This document shows, in pieces, positions 36,591 through 46,400 of a DNA stretch of 64,000 bases (position 1 is the first letter of the stretch; each line of letters starts with the position of its first letter). The stretch covers positions 3,738,501-3,802,500 of the forward strand of contig NZ_CP011479.1 in the NCBI RefSeq assembly GCF_001011155.1, written 5' to 3'. A program made the translations under genes and the position numbers. Source of the DNA: Hoeflea sp. IMCC20628 (lineage in GTDB: Bacteria > Pseudomonadota > Alphaproteobacteria > Rhizobiales > Rhizobiaceae). The notes beneath the pieces were generated by a model. That model worked only from the letters and a program-made list of their open reading frames with translations, made no database searches and was not told the origin of the DNA.

Positions 36591-38135
36591 GTGATGTTTC
36601 ACGCCCTGTATTATATTTTTGGACTGGTGCTCCTGGTGACAGCGACGGTGATTGTCTGCCGCCTTGTCTTTGCACTGCCAACCCCCAGAGGACGCTCTGA
36701 TACGATCGCGAAGCGGCCGGCAGGGTCTGGTCCGTTGGCTGTCGCTCTTTCCAAGTTAAGCGTAGACCATGCGGGACTGACAGGCATCGCCCCGCTCCAG
36801 GAAAGTGCACATGCTTTTGCCGCACGGGTCTCTCTCGCCGATGCAGCCATATCATCCATCGATGCCCAATATTATATCTGGCACAATGATCTGACCGGAT
36901 ACCTGCTGCTGGACGCATTGTTGCGCGCAGCGGACCGTGGTGTGCGGGTGCGGTTGTTGCTCGACGACAACGGCGTATCCGGCCTTGATTGCGAACTGGC
37001 ATATCTGGATGCCCACCCCAATATCGAGGTCCGGCTTTACAATCCGTTCAACCTGCGGCGCCTGAAGATGCTGTCCTATGGCTTCGACTTCTTTCGGCTG
37101 AACCGCCGGATGCACAACAAGTCGTTCACGGTAGATGGCCACGCGACGATCCTCGGCGGACGCAATGTGGGTGATGAGTATTTCGGGGCAGGACAAGCAG
37201 CGCTTTTTATCGATCTGGACGTTCTCGCCGTGGGCAAAGCTGTATCCGACGTTTCAGCAGAATTCGATCGTTACTGGGCAGCCCCATCGGTGCATCCCGC
37301 AGGCGCGATCCTTGGCAAAACCAAGGCAGAAAATCCTATTTGCGAGGGACTGGCCAGACGTCAGAAGAGTCCGCGACTGAATGCTCATCGCGCACTACAC
37401 GAAACACCTGACATCGTCGAAGCCCTGGCCCAGGGCGATCTGAAACTGGAGTGGACAACCGCTATTCTGGTCAGCGACGACCCGGTCAAGGGCGAAGGCG
37501 CCGTGCCGCGTGAGGATCTGCTTGCCGTGCGTTTGATGCAGGCTGTCGGAAAGATTGAATCCCGCTTCGACGGGATATCACCCTATCTGGTGCCGGGCAT
37601 CGCCGGGGTCAAAGCCTTTAATGCACTGAAGGCGCGGGGTGTCGCATTGCGCATGCTGACAAACTCGCTGGAAGCGACCGACGTGCTGCCGGTCCATGCG
37701 GGCTACACCAAATACAGAAAAAGAATGCTTCGCTCCGGGGTAAGGCTTTTCGAACTGCGGAGGCAAGCCGCACCCGAACCACCAAGCAAGATGTTCGGAC
37801 ACTTTGGTTCTTCAGGGTCAAGCCTGCACGCCAAAACATTCGCTGTCGATGGCAAGCGCATCTTCGTGGGATCATTCAATTTCGACCCCCGGTCGACAAC
37901 GCTCAACACTGAAATGGGCCTGTTGATCAACAGTGAACAAATGGCCAGGGGAATACATGAAGCCTTCGATCGTGAACTGGCTGGATTGGCCTGGCGCGTT
38001 GAACTGAACAAGGGGCATACTGTGTGGGTTGATCTCACGACAGGCGCAAAAACAAGAAACGAACCCGGCTCAAATATGCTCAAGCGGATGGCCCTGGCGG
38101 TCATCGGATGGCTGCCGGTTGAGTGGCTTCTCTGA
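36591..38135 (+). CDS. Phospholipase D-like/cardiolipin synthase family protein
   Basis: The 514-aa protein starts GTG-ATG at 36591/36594 and has one N-terminal hydrophobic helix (ALYYIFGLVLLVTATVIVC). Two HKD motifs are intact: HNKSFTVD (before GHATILGGRN) and HAKTFAVD (before GKRIFVGSFNFD). Two HxKxxxxD motifs with the first followed by GGRN fit membrane-anchored PLD/Cls-like enzymes that transfer phosphatidyl groups. The substrate is not determinable. The EEP-family gene lies 263 bp downstream; this pair order is common in rhizobia by recollection. Confidence 0.9.
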   Translation: MMFHALYYIFGLVLLVTATVIVCRLVFALPTPRGRSDTIAKRPAGSGPLAVALSKLSVDHAGLTGIAPLQESAHAFAARVSLADAAISSIDAQYYIWHNDLTGYLLLDALLRAADRGVRVRLLLDDNGVSGLDCELAYLDAHPNIEVRLYNPFNLRRLKMLSYGFDFFRLNRRMHNKSFTVDGHATILGGRNVGDEYFGAGQAALFIDLDVLAVGKAVSDVSAEFDRYWAAPSVHPAGAILGKTKAENPICEGLARRQKSPRLNAHRALHETPDIVEALAQGDLKLEWTTAILVSDDPVKGEGAVPREDLLAVRLMQAVGKIESRFDGISPYLVPGIAGVKAFNALKARGVALRMLTNSLEATDVLPVHAGYTKYRKRMLRSGVRLFELRRQAAPEPPSKMFGHFGSSGSSLHAKTFAVDGKRIFVGSFNFDPRSTTLNTEMGLLINSEQMARGIHEAFDRELAGLAWRVELNKGHTVWVDLTTGAKTRNEPGSNMLKRMALAVIGWLPVEWLL

Positions 38136-38398
38136 GAGGACTATAGCCGTTCATGACCAAACGACAGCTTGCCGCATTTGCATGCCTGTTATTGCCTCGG
38201 CTTTGCTCGAATACAGCACAATCTGCCGTCTTCCGACACACTGGCAATTGCTCAAATCATTCCCATATTTATTTGGGTGGCGGAACAACTAGTCCGTTTG
38301 AAGCAATGTCTGCGTCGCGGGACGACTGGATAGCTCCGTCACGTGGACCGAGTTGCGCCATTGCCACCTGTATTTGATGATGCATCGAACAAGGGAAT

Positions 38399-39157
38399 AT
38401 GACAATTTTTGACATGGCTCAAAATATGAAACCGGTCACCGAAACAGCCACGTCGCTAAGCATTGCAACTTACAATGTTCGCAAAGCGATCGGCCGTGAT
38501 TATCGGCGCGATCCGAAACGTATTCTTGAATCCGTATCAGATCTGGATGTTGACGTCGTCGCCCTGCAGGAAGCCGATTATCGCTTCAAGCAGCGCCAAC
38601 CCATTTTCAATTCAGAGCAAGTTCGACATCTGACGTCCATGCACACTGTCGCTTTGGATCATAATCAGAATGGGCTTGGATGGCATGGCAACATTCTTCT
38701 GGTGAACCCGAAGATGACTATTCTGGACGCCCGTATCATTGAACTGCCCGGTCTTGAGCCCCGCGGAGGTCTGCTTGTCGATCTTGCACATGGCGGGACT
38801 GAAATCCGGATCATCTCTGCCCATCTCGGAATCCTGGCGCCCTATCGCCGGCGCCAGGTTGAGGTCTTGATGGAAGCGGCAGATATAGAATCGGGACGCA
38901 CTACATTTATATTGGGCGATTTCAATTGCTGGGGAAAGTCACGGTGGAGCCTGAAGCCGTTTCGAGACTTCCTGCATGAGGCCGCCTGCGGAAAGACATT
39001 TCCCGCTGGCAATCCGATCGCCTCACTCGACCGGATTTTCTACACTGACCATGCGCATCTGAAATCCTGTGGCCCAGTGTTGAACGGTTTGACTCGCATT
39101 GCGTCAGACCACTTGCCCGTGCGTGCGCAGTTTGTCATTGCTACCCCACAGCCTTGA
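38399..39157 (+). CDS. Endonuclease/exonuclease/phosphatase (EEP) family protein
   Basis: The 252-aa protein carries the EEP core: ATYNVRKAIG (Asn), ALQEAD with the metal-binding Glu, LGDFNCWG, and SDHLPV at the C-terminus with the catalytic His. The fold hydrolyses phosphodiesters in DNA, RNA or lipids. There is no signal peptide, so it is cytosolic. The 263-bp gap to the PLD gene holds no other gene. The specific substrate is unknown. Confidence 0.9.
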   Translation: MTIFDMAQNMKPVTETATSLSIATYNVRKAIGRDYRRDPKRILESVSDLDVDVVALQEADYRFKQRQPIFNSEQVRHLTSMHTVALDHNQNGLGWHGNILLVNPKMTILDARIIELPGLEPRGGLLVDLAHGGTEIRIISAHLGILAPYRRRQVEVLMEAADIESGRTTFILGDFNCWGKSRWSLKPFRDFLHEAACGKTFPAGNPIASLDRIFYTDHAHLKSCGPVLNGLTRIASDHLPVRAQFVIATPQP

Positions 39158-39395
39158 TCACGGTTGTTTCTGACCGAATGCCCCCCATGTCGAAGATCTT
39201 CCTCCAGCGACAGGAAAACCAGCCATTGCGGAGGACCGCCGGTTTTCGGAAACGATGAAGGCGCGGCGCCGCAATAAACCCGCGAGAGTCAAGTTTACAC
39301 GGGCGCCGGAGGCGACAACTCATTGGGGGGAATTGCTCGATCCACGGTTTCTCAAACCGGGATTGGAGGATAAAAGGAGGCAAAGGGAGTCCATC

Positions 39396-40226
39396 ATGAC
39401 CTATGCCTGCTTCGCGCTCGAGATTGCCGACCACATCGCCCATATCCGCTTCAACAGGCCGGATAAAGCCAACTCGATGACGATGGAGTTCTGGAAAGAA
39501 CTGCCGGAGGCGATTGACCGGATTTCCAACGACGCAGAAGCGCGGGTCATCGTGATTTCGTCGGAAGGCAAGCATTTCACCTCGGGCATGGATGTTTCGG
39601 TGTTCATGAGCGGCGCGCTTGATGCGGATGGGCCCAATAAGCATGTTTCGGCGGAGGCATTCCGGCACAAGATCAAGGCGTTGCAGCAAACATTTTCCTG
39701 CATCGAACGCGCCCGCCAGCCGGTGCTTGCCGCCATCCAAGGTGGCGCCATCGGCGCCGGTGTCGATCTGGTCACTGCCTGTGATTGCCGGTACGCGTCT
39801 GAGGACGCATTTTTCGCAGTTCAGGAGACTGCTATCGGCATGACCGCCGATGTCGGTACATTTCCACGTCTGGTGCGGTTGATCCCCGAAGGATGGGCAC
39901 GGCAGATGGCCTATACGGCCGAGCGGCTTCCGGCAGCCAAGGCCAAGGAAATCGGGCTGATCAACGAGGTGTATGAGACCCATGAGGCGTTGCTCGATGG
40001 AGTGATGGCGATCGCGCGCAAGATTGCCGCGCACTCACCTCTCGCCGTGTCCGGATGCAAGACGATGGCGAATTATGCCCGCGATCACTCGACTGCGGAT
40101 GCGCTGGACTATGTCTCGGTGTGGAACGCCGCGATGTTGCGTCCCGATGACATCAAGGAGGCATTCATCGCGCGCGGCGAAAAGCGTATGCCGGAATTCA
40201 GCAACCTAAAACCGATTGCGAACTGA
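39396..40226 (+). CDS. Crotonase-fold enzyme, possibly dienoyl-CoA isomerase-like
   Basis: The start at 39396 is chosen because AAGGAGG sits before it; the longer frame to 39255 lacks a Shine-Dalgarno. The 276-aa protein shows the crotonase CoA-binding oxyanion hole (GMDVSVFMSG) and the second block (IQGGAIGAGVDLVTACD). Unlike classical hydratases, the acidic block reads ETAIGMTADVGTFPRL, with the Asp in an ADVGT context as in mitochondrial dienoyl-CoA isomerases. So it may be a delta3,5-delta2,4-dienoyl-CoA isomerase rather than enoyl-CoA hydratase. It stands alone, convergent with galE. Confidence 0.88.
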   Translation: MTYACFALEIADHIAHIRFNRPDKANSMTMEFWKELPEAIDRISNDAEARVIVISSEGKHFTSGMDVSVFMSGALDADGPNKHVSAEAFRHKIKALQQTFSCIERARQPVLAAIQGGAIGAGVDLVTACDCRYASEDAFFAVQETAIGMTADVGTFPRLVRLIPEGWARQMAYTAERLPAAKAKEIGLINEVYETHEALLDGVMAIARKIAAHSPLAVSGCKTMANYARDHSTADALDYVSVWNAAMLRPDDIKEAFIARGEKRMPEFSNLKPIAN

Positions 40227-40267
40227 CCCGAAACAGAAATCCGGCGGAGTTTGAGCATCGCTCGTTT

Positions 40268-41380
40268 CTAACGCCTCGCCAGAGCGGCTTGTGGCACCCC
40301 GGCATTGCGCGAATCCTCATCCAGGGCATCATGAGGCGGCGACCAATCGAGCACTGTTCGAGCCGATTGCTCGCCTTCAGACTGCAGACCTGCATGATTG
40401 CTGCGCAACAAGGCTGCCTCCCAGGCCAAGGCACTGCTGACAATCTTGTCGATATCATCATGCTGCGGCCGCCAACCAAGAACGGTTCTGGCTCTGGTTG
40501 AATCGGCGACCGACGTGACAATATCGCCATCCCGCCGGGGTCCGAGACGGATATCGAAGTCCCGTCCGCTGATGCGTCGCACCGAGTCGAGAACCTCGCG
40601 CACGGTGTAGCCGCGGCCGTAGCCGCAATTGGCAATCAGGCTGTCGCCGCCAGCCCGCAGGTAGGACAGCGCATCCAGATGCGCGGCGACCAGATCGGTG
40701 ACGTGAATGAAATCGCGCACGCAGGTGCCGTCACGGGTGGGGTAATCGGTGCCGAAGATTTCAATGCCATCACGCTTGCCCATAGCGGCTTCGGTCGCCA
40801 CCTTGATCAGATTGATGGCGCCACGCGTCGATTGGCCGGTCCGTCCCATGGGATCAGCGCCGGACACATTGAAATAACGCAACGCCGCATAGCGGAAATC
40901 ATGCGCGGCGGCTGCATCGGCCAACATGGTTTCGGTCATCAGTTTGGACAGGCCATAAGGCGATTGCGGCAATGTTGGCGTGGCTTCGGCAATGGGTTGG
41001 TTGCCTTCCGTCCTGCCATAGACAGCTGCGGTCGACGAGAAGACAAATTTGCCGACGCCGTTTTCGATGGCCGTGCGGATCAGCGCCAGAGAATTGGCGG
41101 TGTTGTTCTGGTAATAACCGAGCGGATCGGCCATGGATTCCGGCACGGAAATCGAGCCGGCGAAATGAACGATCGCCTCGATGCCATGCGCCTGAATGAG
41201 CTCGGCAATGGCGCCGGTATCAGACACATCAGCACAGACGAGTTTCGCCTCAGGCGCTACGGCCCAATCGAAACCGGTTGACAACCGGTCGACCACAACC
41301 ACGTCCTCGCCAGCATCCAGCAAGGCCCAAACCATATGGCTGCCGATATATCCTGCTCCCCCGGTTACCAGAACTGTCAT
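40268..41380 (-). CDS. galE: UDP-glucose 4-epimerase
   Basis: The start is at MTVLVTGGAGYIGSH (41380) with GAGGG upstream. The 370-aa product has the Rossmann TGGAGYIGSH NAD site, FSSTAAVYG and SPYGLSKLMTE with the YxxxK catalytic pair, and a GalE-type RDFIHVTDLVAAH. It interconverts UDP-glucose and UDP-galactose for exopolysaccharide and LPS. The C-terminus has an extra 45 residues, in which ARTVLGWRPQHDDID is followed by a diverged copy, ARTVLDWSPPHDALD. Confidence 0.93.
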   Translation of the reverse strand: MTVLVTGGAGYIGSHMVWALLDAGEDVVVVDRLSTGFDWAVAPEAKLVCADVSDTGAIAELIQAHGIEAIVHFAGSISVPESMADPLGYYQNNTANSLALIRTAIENGVGKFVFSSTAAVYGRTEGNQPIAEATPTLPQSPYGLSKLMTETMLADAAAAHDFRYAALRYFNVSGADPMGRTGQSTRGAINLIKVATEAAMGKRDGIEIFGTDYPTRDGTCVRDFIHVTDLVAAHLDALSYLRAGGDSLIANCGYGRGYTVREVLDSVRRISGRDFDIRLGPRRDGDIVTSVADSTRARTVLGWRPQHDDIDKIVSSALAWEAALLRSNHAGLQSEGEQSARTVLDWSPPHDALDEDSRNAGVPQAALARR

Positions 41381-41487
41381 GGTCAATCCCTCGATGGTGT
41401 CTTTACCATGCAAGGATGCACATCAAAATTCAAGAAACGATGAACGATGGCAGTGCTGCCGGGGAACAGACTGGTCGGAGACGGACG

Positions 41488-42654
41488 CTACAACGAGGAA
41501 ATGTACCTTGCCAACCGGCCAGCGGCTTCCTCGATGTGATCGAGGCGGCGCAGGAAACAGGCGCGCAGAAACGTAGCCCCGCCCTGATCAAAAGCCGTGC
41601 CGGGAGCCAGCCCCACCCCGGCGCGATCTACAATATCGATTGCCGCAGCTTTGGTATCGGTGACGCCATCGATGCGGAAGAATGCGTAAAAAGCGCCGTC
41701 AGGTTTCTGGGTCACAACCCGGTTCGTGCCGGTCAGCGCATCGCAGAACAGATCTCGCGCTGCAGCCGCCTTGGCTATCTGTGCATCAACATAGCCATCG
41801 CCATGCTCAAGTGCTGCCAAGGCACCCTTCTGCATGAACTGGGGAACGCCGGATGTCTGGTACTGGACGCTGTTTTCAAGAACCTGGATGATCGAAGGCG
41901 GCGCCACGATCCAGCCGACCCGCCAACCCGTCATCGACCAGTTCTTGGAGAAAGTGTTGACGAACATGATCCGGTCATCGTCATCCATGATGTCGAGGAA
42001 CGAAGGCGCGCGTCCTCCGGCGTAGAAAAACCGGGTGTAGATTTCGTCGGCAATGATCCAGAGGCCGTGCTTGCGGGCCAACTCAAGGATTGCCACCAGA
42101 TCGTCCCGTGTCGCCGTCCAGCCTGTCGGATTGGATGGAGTGTTGATGAACAGCGCGCGGGTTTTGGGTGTGATCACGCTGGCGATCCGGTCCGGATCGA
42201 TGCTCCAGCGACCGTCGGCGTAATCAAGCGGCGCTGCAACCGAAACACCGCCCGACATTCCCAGCGCCGCGGCAAAATTGGGCCAGGCGGGGGTGATCTG
42301 GATGACTTCGTCGCCGGGATTGGTCACCGCCTCGATGGCGATCTTGATCGCCTGCATGCCCGAGCCCGTGACGCAAAAGGCATCGAGAGGCAGTGTCCGG
42401 TCGAAATGGCGGGCATAATAGTCTGACAGCGCCTGCCTGAGTTCGGGAATGCCGCGTTGCCAAGTGTAGAAGGTTTCACCAGCAAGAAGCGCATCGGCAG
42501 CTGGCCGGGCGATGAAATCAGGTGTCGACTCGTCACCCTCGCCTGCCCACAGCGGGATCAGCCCGGGCTTGAGGCGGCCGTGATTGACGACCGTGACGAT
42601 ACCGCTTTCAGGGGCTTCGATGGCCCGGCGGCTCAGACTGTCAAACTGATTCAT
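41488..42654 (-). CDS. PLP-dependent class I/II aminotransferase
   Basis: The 388-aa protein has the fold-type I pattern: VTGSGMQAIKIA (PLP phosphate), INTPSNPTGW, IADEIYTRF, and the lysine motif NTFSKNWSMTGWRVGW, the aspartate/aromatic aminotransferase family I-gamma signature. It transfers amino groups between amino and keto acids; the substrate is not readable. The gene is on the minus strand, behind the mscL terminator and ahead of galE. Confidence 0.92.
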   Translation of the reverse strand: MNQFDSLSRRAIEAPESGIVTVVNHGRLKPGLIPLWAGEGDESTPDFIARPAADALLAGETFYTWQRGIPELRQALSDYYARHFDRTLPLDAFCVTGSGMQAIKIAIEAVTNPGDEVIQITPAWPNFAAALGMSGGVSVAAPLDYADGRWSIDPDRIASVITPKTRALFINTPSNPTGWTATRDDLVAILELARKHGLWIIADEIYTRFFYAGGRAPSFLDIMDDDDRIMFVNTFSKNWSMTGWRVGWIVAPPSIIQVLENSVQYQTSGVPQFMQKGALAALEHGDGYVDAQIAKAAAARDLFCDALTGTNRVVTQKPDGAFYAFFRIDGVTDTKAAAIDIVDRAGVGLAPGTAFDQGGATFLRACFLRRLDHIEEAAGRLARYISSL

Positions 42655-42752
42655 GGCAAACTCCGTTTGCCTCTCATAGCTGTTCGGACTGATGACTGCA
42701 TCCCTCCTGGCCTTATCAATCCATGGAAATTTCTGATGCGCCAGACATCCGC

Positions 42753-42796
42753 AATGAAAATGGCCCCGGCATTGTCAAGCCGGGGCCATTTTCATT
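42753..42796 (-). terminator. Perfect 18-bp hairpin terminator after mscL
   Basis: Arms 42753-42770 and 42779-42796 are exact reverse complements (18 bp), with an 8-nt loop and T-rich ends. It sits between the end of mscL (42844) and the aminotransferase start (42654), both on the minus strand, so it ends mscL; the symmetric A/T tails would also work on the plus strand. Confidence 0.88.
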
Positions 42797-42843
42797 TTCG
42801 TACCCAGCCCGCCATACGCAGACTGATGTCCAAACCCGAAGGT

Positions 42844-43257
42844 TTACTTTTTCAGGAGATCACGGATCTCGCTGAGCAGTGCGATGTCAGCAGGCGGCGC
42901 AACGGGAGCAGCCGGAGCCACTTCTTGTTCCTTGCGCATCGAATTGACCGCCCTGACCATCAGGAAGATGATCCAGGCCAGGATCAGGAAGTTGATCAGA
43001 ACCGTGAGGAAATTGCCGTAGGCAAGCACAGCGCCCTGTTCCTTGGCAGCTTCCAGCGTTGTTGCCGTCACACCGCTCGCAAGCGGGATGAAGAAATTGG
43101 AAAAATCCATGCCGCCGAAAATGGCGCCGACGATTGGCATGATGATGTCATCCACCAGGGATGAGACAATCAGACCGAAAGCACCGCCGATGATAACACC
43201 GACAGCCAGATCCATGACATTGCCCTTGGCGATAAATGCCTTGAACTCGTTTAACAT
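42844..43257 (-). CDS. mscL: Large-conductance mechanosensitive channel MscL
   Basis: The 137-aa protein begins [28 protein letters not shown], the conserved N-terminal amphipathic helix and TM1 of MscL. The periplasmic loop ([22 protein letters not shown]) and TM2 ([20 protein letters not shown]) follow, then a charged C-terminal bundle that ends in a predicted short helix ([14 protein letters not shown]). It opens at lytic membrane tension. It is a single-gene unit with the terminator at 42753-42796. Confidence 0.97.
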   Translation of the reverse strand: MLNEFKAFIAKGNVMDLAVGVIIGGAFGLIVSSLVDDIIMPIVGAIFGGMDFSNFFIPLASGVTATTLEAAKEQGAVLAYGNFLTVLINFLILAWIIFLMVRAVNSMRKEQEVAPAAPVAPPADIALLSEIRDLLKK

Positions 43258-43492
43258 AGTCAGTCACTCCGTTGAGCGCGCGTTGTCCCTGTGGGAATAA
43301 ACCGCTCGACCCGCGCGCAAAGCCAGTCCGGTTTAAGCATCTATTAACATAAACACGCAATTGGGAAATGAGCGTATGCTCATTACCTGGGCAAAAGTCA
43401 AATATAAGATGCAACCTGAACCAAAGGCTGCCTTGTTTGACCGTCTTTACAGACTATGCTGCTGGCTGGTGGACAGGTGGGAGTGAGAAACA

Positions 43493-46400
43493 ATGATGCC
43501 CGGCTGGCTGGTTTTTGGATCAGCCCTCTTTTATCTGCTGATGCTGTTTGCGATAGCCACCTATGGCGACCGTTCAGCCAGACAGCGGCGAAGGCGGATG
43601 GCTGGCCGCCCGATCATCTATTCTCTCAGTCTGGCAATCTACTGCACGTCCTGGACATATTTTGGCGGGGTTGGATTGGCCGCGTCGCGCGGTCTGGAGT
43701 TCACCGCGATCTATATCGGCCCGATCTTGATGTTCACGCTTGGCATGCCGATCCTGAAGCGGATCGTGACTCTGGCCAAGGCCGAAAAATTGACATCGAT
43801 CGCCGACTTCATGGCGGCGCGCTATGGCAAGAGCCCGACGGTGGCGGCGCTGGTCGCCCTGATTGCCGTGATCGGAACCATTCCCTACATTGCATTGCAG
43901 CTGAAAGCAGTCTCGTCATCCGTGGCGGTGATGGTCGATGTCGAACAATTGCACCGGGTCACCGAAACATTCTTTCTCTCTGACATCTCCTTCTTCGTCA
44001 CTCTGGTGCTCGCGGCTTTCGCGGCGATTTTCGGCACCCGCCATACGGACGCGACCGAGCACCAAGATGGCCTGATTTTGGCGATCGCCATGGAGTCGCT
44101 GGTCAAACTGCTGGCGTTTACGCTGATCGGATTGTCGGTCGTTTTCGTGATGTATGACGGTCCCTGGGATTTGCTCCGGGCAGCCACCGCGCAGGCTGAC
44201 GTAATGGCGGCGCTAAGCTATGAGACGCCGCCGTTGCGCTGGGGCTTGCTGGTCGTGCTATCGTCGTTCGCCATCATCCTGCTGCCGCGCCAATTTCACG
44301 TGGCGGTGGTGGAGAACCGGACGCCGGGCGAACTCCGGCTGGCCGGGTGGCTGCTACCGCTCTACCTCGTTGCGATCAATATTTTTGTCCTGCCGGTTGC
44401 GATTGCCGGGGTTCTGCAATTCGGCTCGGGCGGCGCCAGCGATCTGTTTGTGCTTGCCCTGCCGATGACCAACGACATGCCGGTCATTGCACTTCTGACA
44501 TTCATCGGCGGCTTTTCGGCAGCAACAGCGATGGTGATTGTCGCATCCGTGGCCGTCGCCATCATGGTCTCCAATGACATCATCGTTCCGGTGGTGCTCC
44601 GGCGGCGCGACAGGCGTGGCCAGAGCGGCGATTTTTCGCGTCTGATCCTGGTCATACGGCGCACCGCGATTGTCGGCATTCTGTTGCTCGGCTTTGCCTA
44701 TTATCGCGCTGCCGACATCAATGCCGGGCTGGCCTCCATCGGCCTTTTGTCGTTCGCGGCGATCGCACAGCTGGCGCCGGCCTTTTTCGGCGGGCTGTTC
44801 TGGCGCCAGGCCAACGCCCGCGGCGCGGTTGCCGGCCTTTCCAGCGGAATTGCCATCTGGGCCTATATGCTGATGGTTCCAAGTCTGGGCGGGCCGGATA
44901 ACAGCCATGTGGCGGCGGCCATTCTCGATTTCGTCATCCCGGGCACCAGCAGCTTTACCGGGCCGGGCTCGGATCCGCTGTTTAATGCCGTTGTACTGAG
45001 CCTGGCGGTCAACTGTCTGTTTTACGTGATCGGGTCGCTTTCGCGCCGCCCGAAATCCATCGAGCGGATCCAGTCGGCAGTGTTCATACCGCAGAGCCGC
45101 AGACTGGCGACTTCGGGCCGCAGCTGGAAGACCAAGGTAACCGTCGCCGACCTGAAACAGACGATCAGCCGGTATCTTGGCCATGAGCGGACCGAACGGT
45201 CGTTTCATTCGCACGAACGCGCCATCGGGCGATGGATCAAACCCGATGACCCTGCGGATATGGGCATGTTGCGGTTTGCAGAGCAATTGCTGGGCAGCGC
45301 CATCGGCTCGGCATCGGCACGTCTGGTGCTGTCATTGTTGTTCGAACGGGCCGACGATATTCCCGGCGATACAGCACGCTTGCTCGACGAGGCGTCAGAA
45401 GCGCTGCAATATAATCGCGACCTGTTGCAGACAGCGCTTGGACAGATGAACCAGGGCATCACGGTTTTTGACAGTACCAACCGGCTGACGGTGTGGAACA
45501 AGCGGTTCCGCTCATTGCTGGAACTACCTGAAAATGTCGGGCAGGTCGGGTTTTCGCTGGAGAGTATCATCTCGATCCTGGCTGATCGGGGCGACATCAG
45601 GGACAGTGAAAAACAAGATACACTGGACCAGTTCCAGATCATGGACACTGCTTTTGCGCTGACCATCGGAGCGGAAAAGAGAATTGTCGAAATCCGCTCG
45701 AACCCGATGCCGGACAGCGGCATCGTGACCACCTATGCCGACATCACCGAGCGCGTGGCCGCCGACATGGCGCTCAAACAGGCCAATGAAACGCTTGAGC
45801 AGAGGGTGACACACCGCACCGCCGAATTGACCCGGGTGAACCGCGAGCTTGAGAAAGCCCAATTGACCGCTGAAGAAGCAAACATCGGCAAGACGCGGTT
45901 TCTCGCCGCTGCCGGCCATGACATCCTGCAACCGCTCAACGCCGCCCGGCTCTACTCGTCCACACTGGTTGAACGGCTGGGCAATTCTCCCAACCAGAAA
46001 CTGGTGCAGAATATCGATTCCTCGCTGGAATCAGTGGAAGCCATTTTGGGTGCCGTGCTGGATATCTCCCGGCTCGACACCGGCGCCATGAAACCGCAAT
46101 TGGCAAGCTTCCCACTCAATGATTTGTTGCAACGGGTGGTCACCGATTTCGCGCCGGTGGCACGTGAGAGAAACCTCAAATTCACGGTGATGCCGACCAG
46201 CGTTTATGTACGATCCGACCCCAACCTGTTGCGGCGGCTAATCCAGAATCTGGTTTCCAACGCCATCAAATACACCCGTGAAGGCCGGGTGCTGGTGGGT
46301 GTGCGACGGCGCGGTGACACGGTTCTCATTCAGGTCATTGATACCGGCATCGGAATCCCCTCAAGCAAGTTCCGAACCGTTTTCCGTGAATTTGCCAGGC

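Noticed and set aside
38153-38377. 74-aa ORF between the PLD and EEP genes
   Set aside because: Signal-like start but no conserved features and a poor ribosome binding site; left as intergenic.
40679-42426. Plus-strand ORFs over galE and the aminotransferase
   Set aside because: Opposite strands carry conserved enzymes with intact motifs.
44354-45286. 310-aa minus ORF within the hybrid kinase
   Set aside because: Shadow of the SSF domain coding strand, with composition typical of antisense frames.
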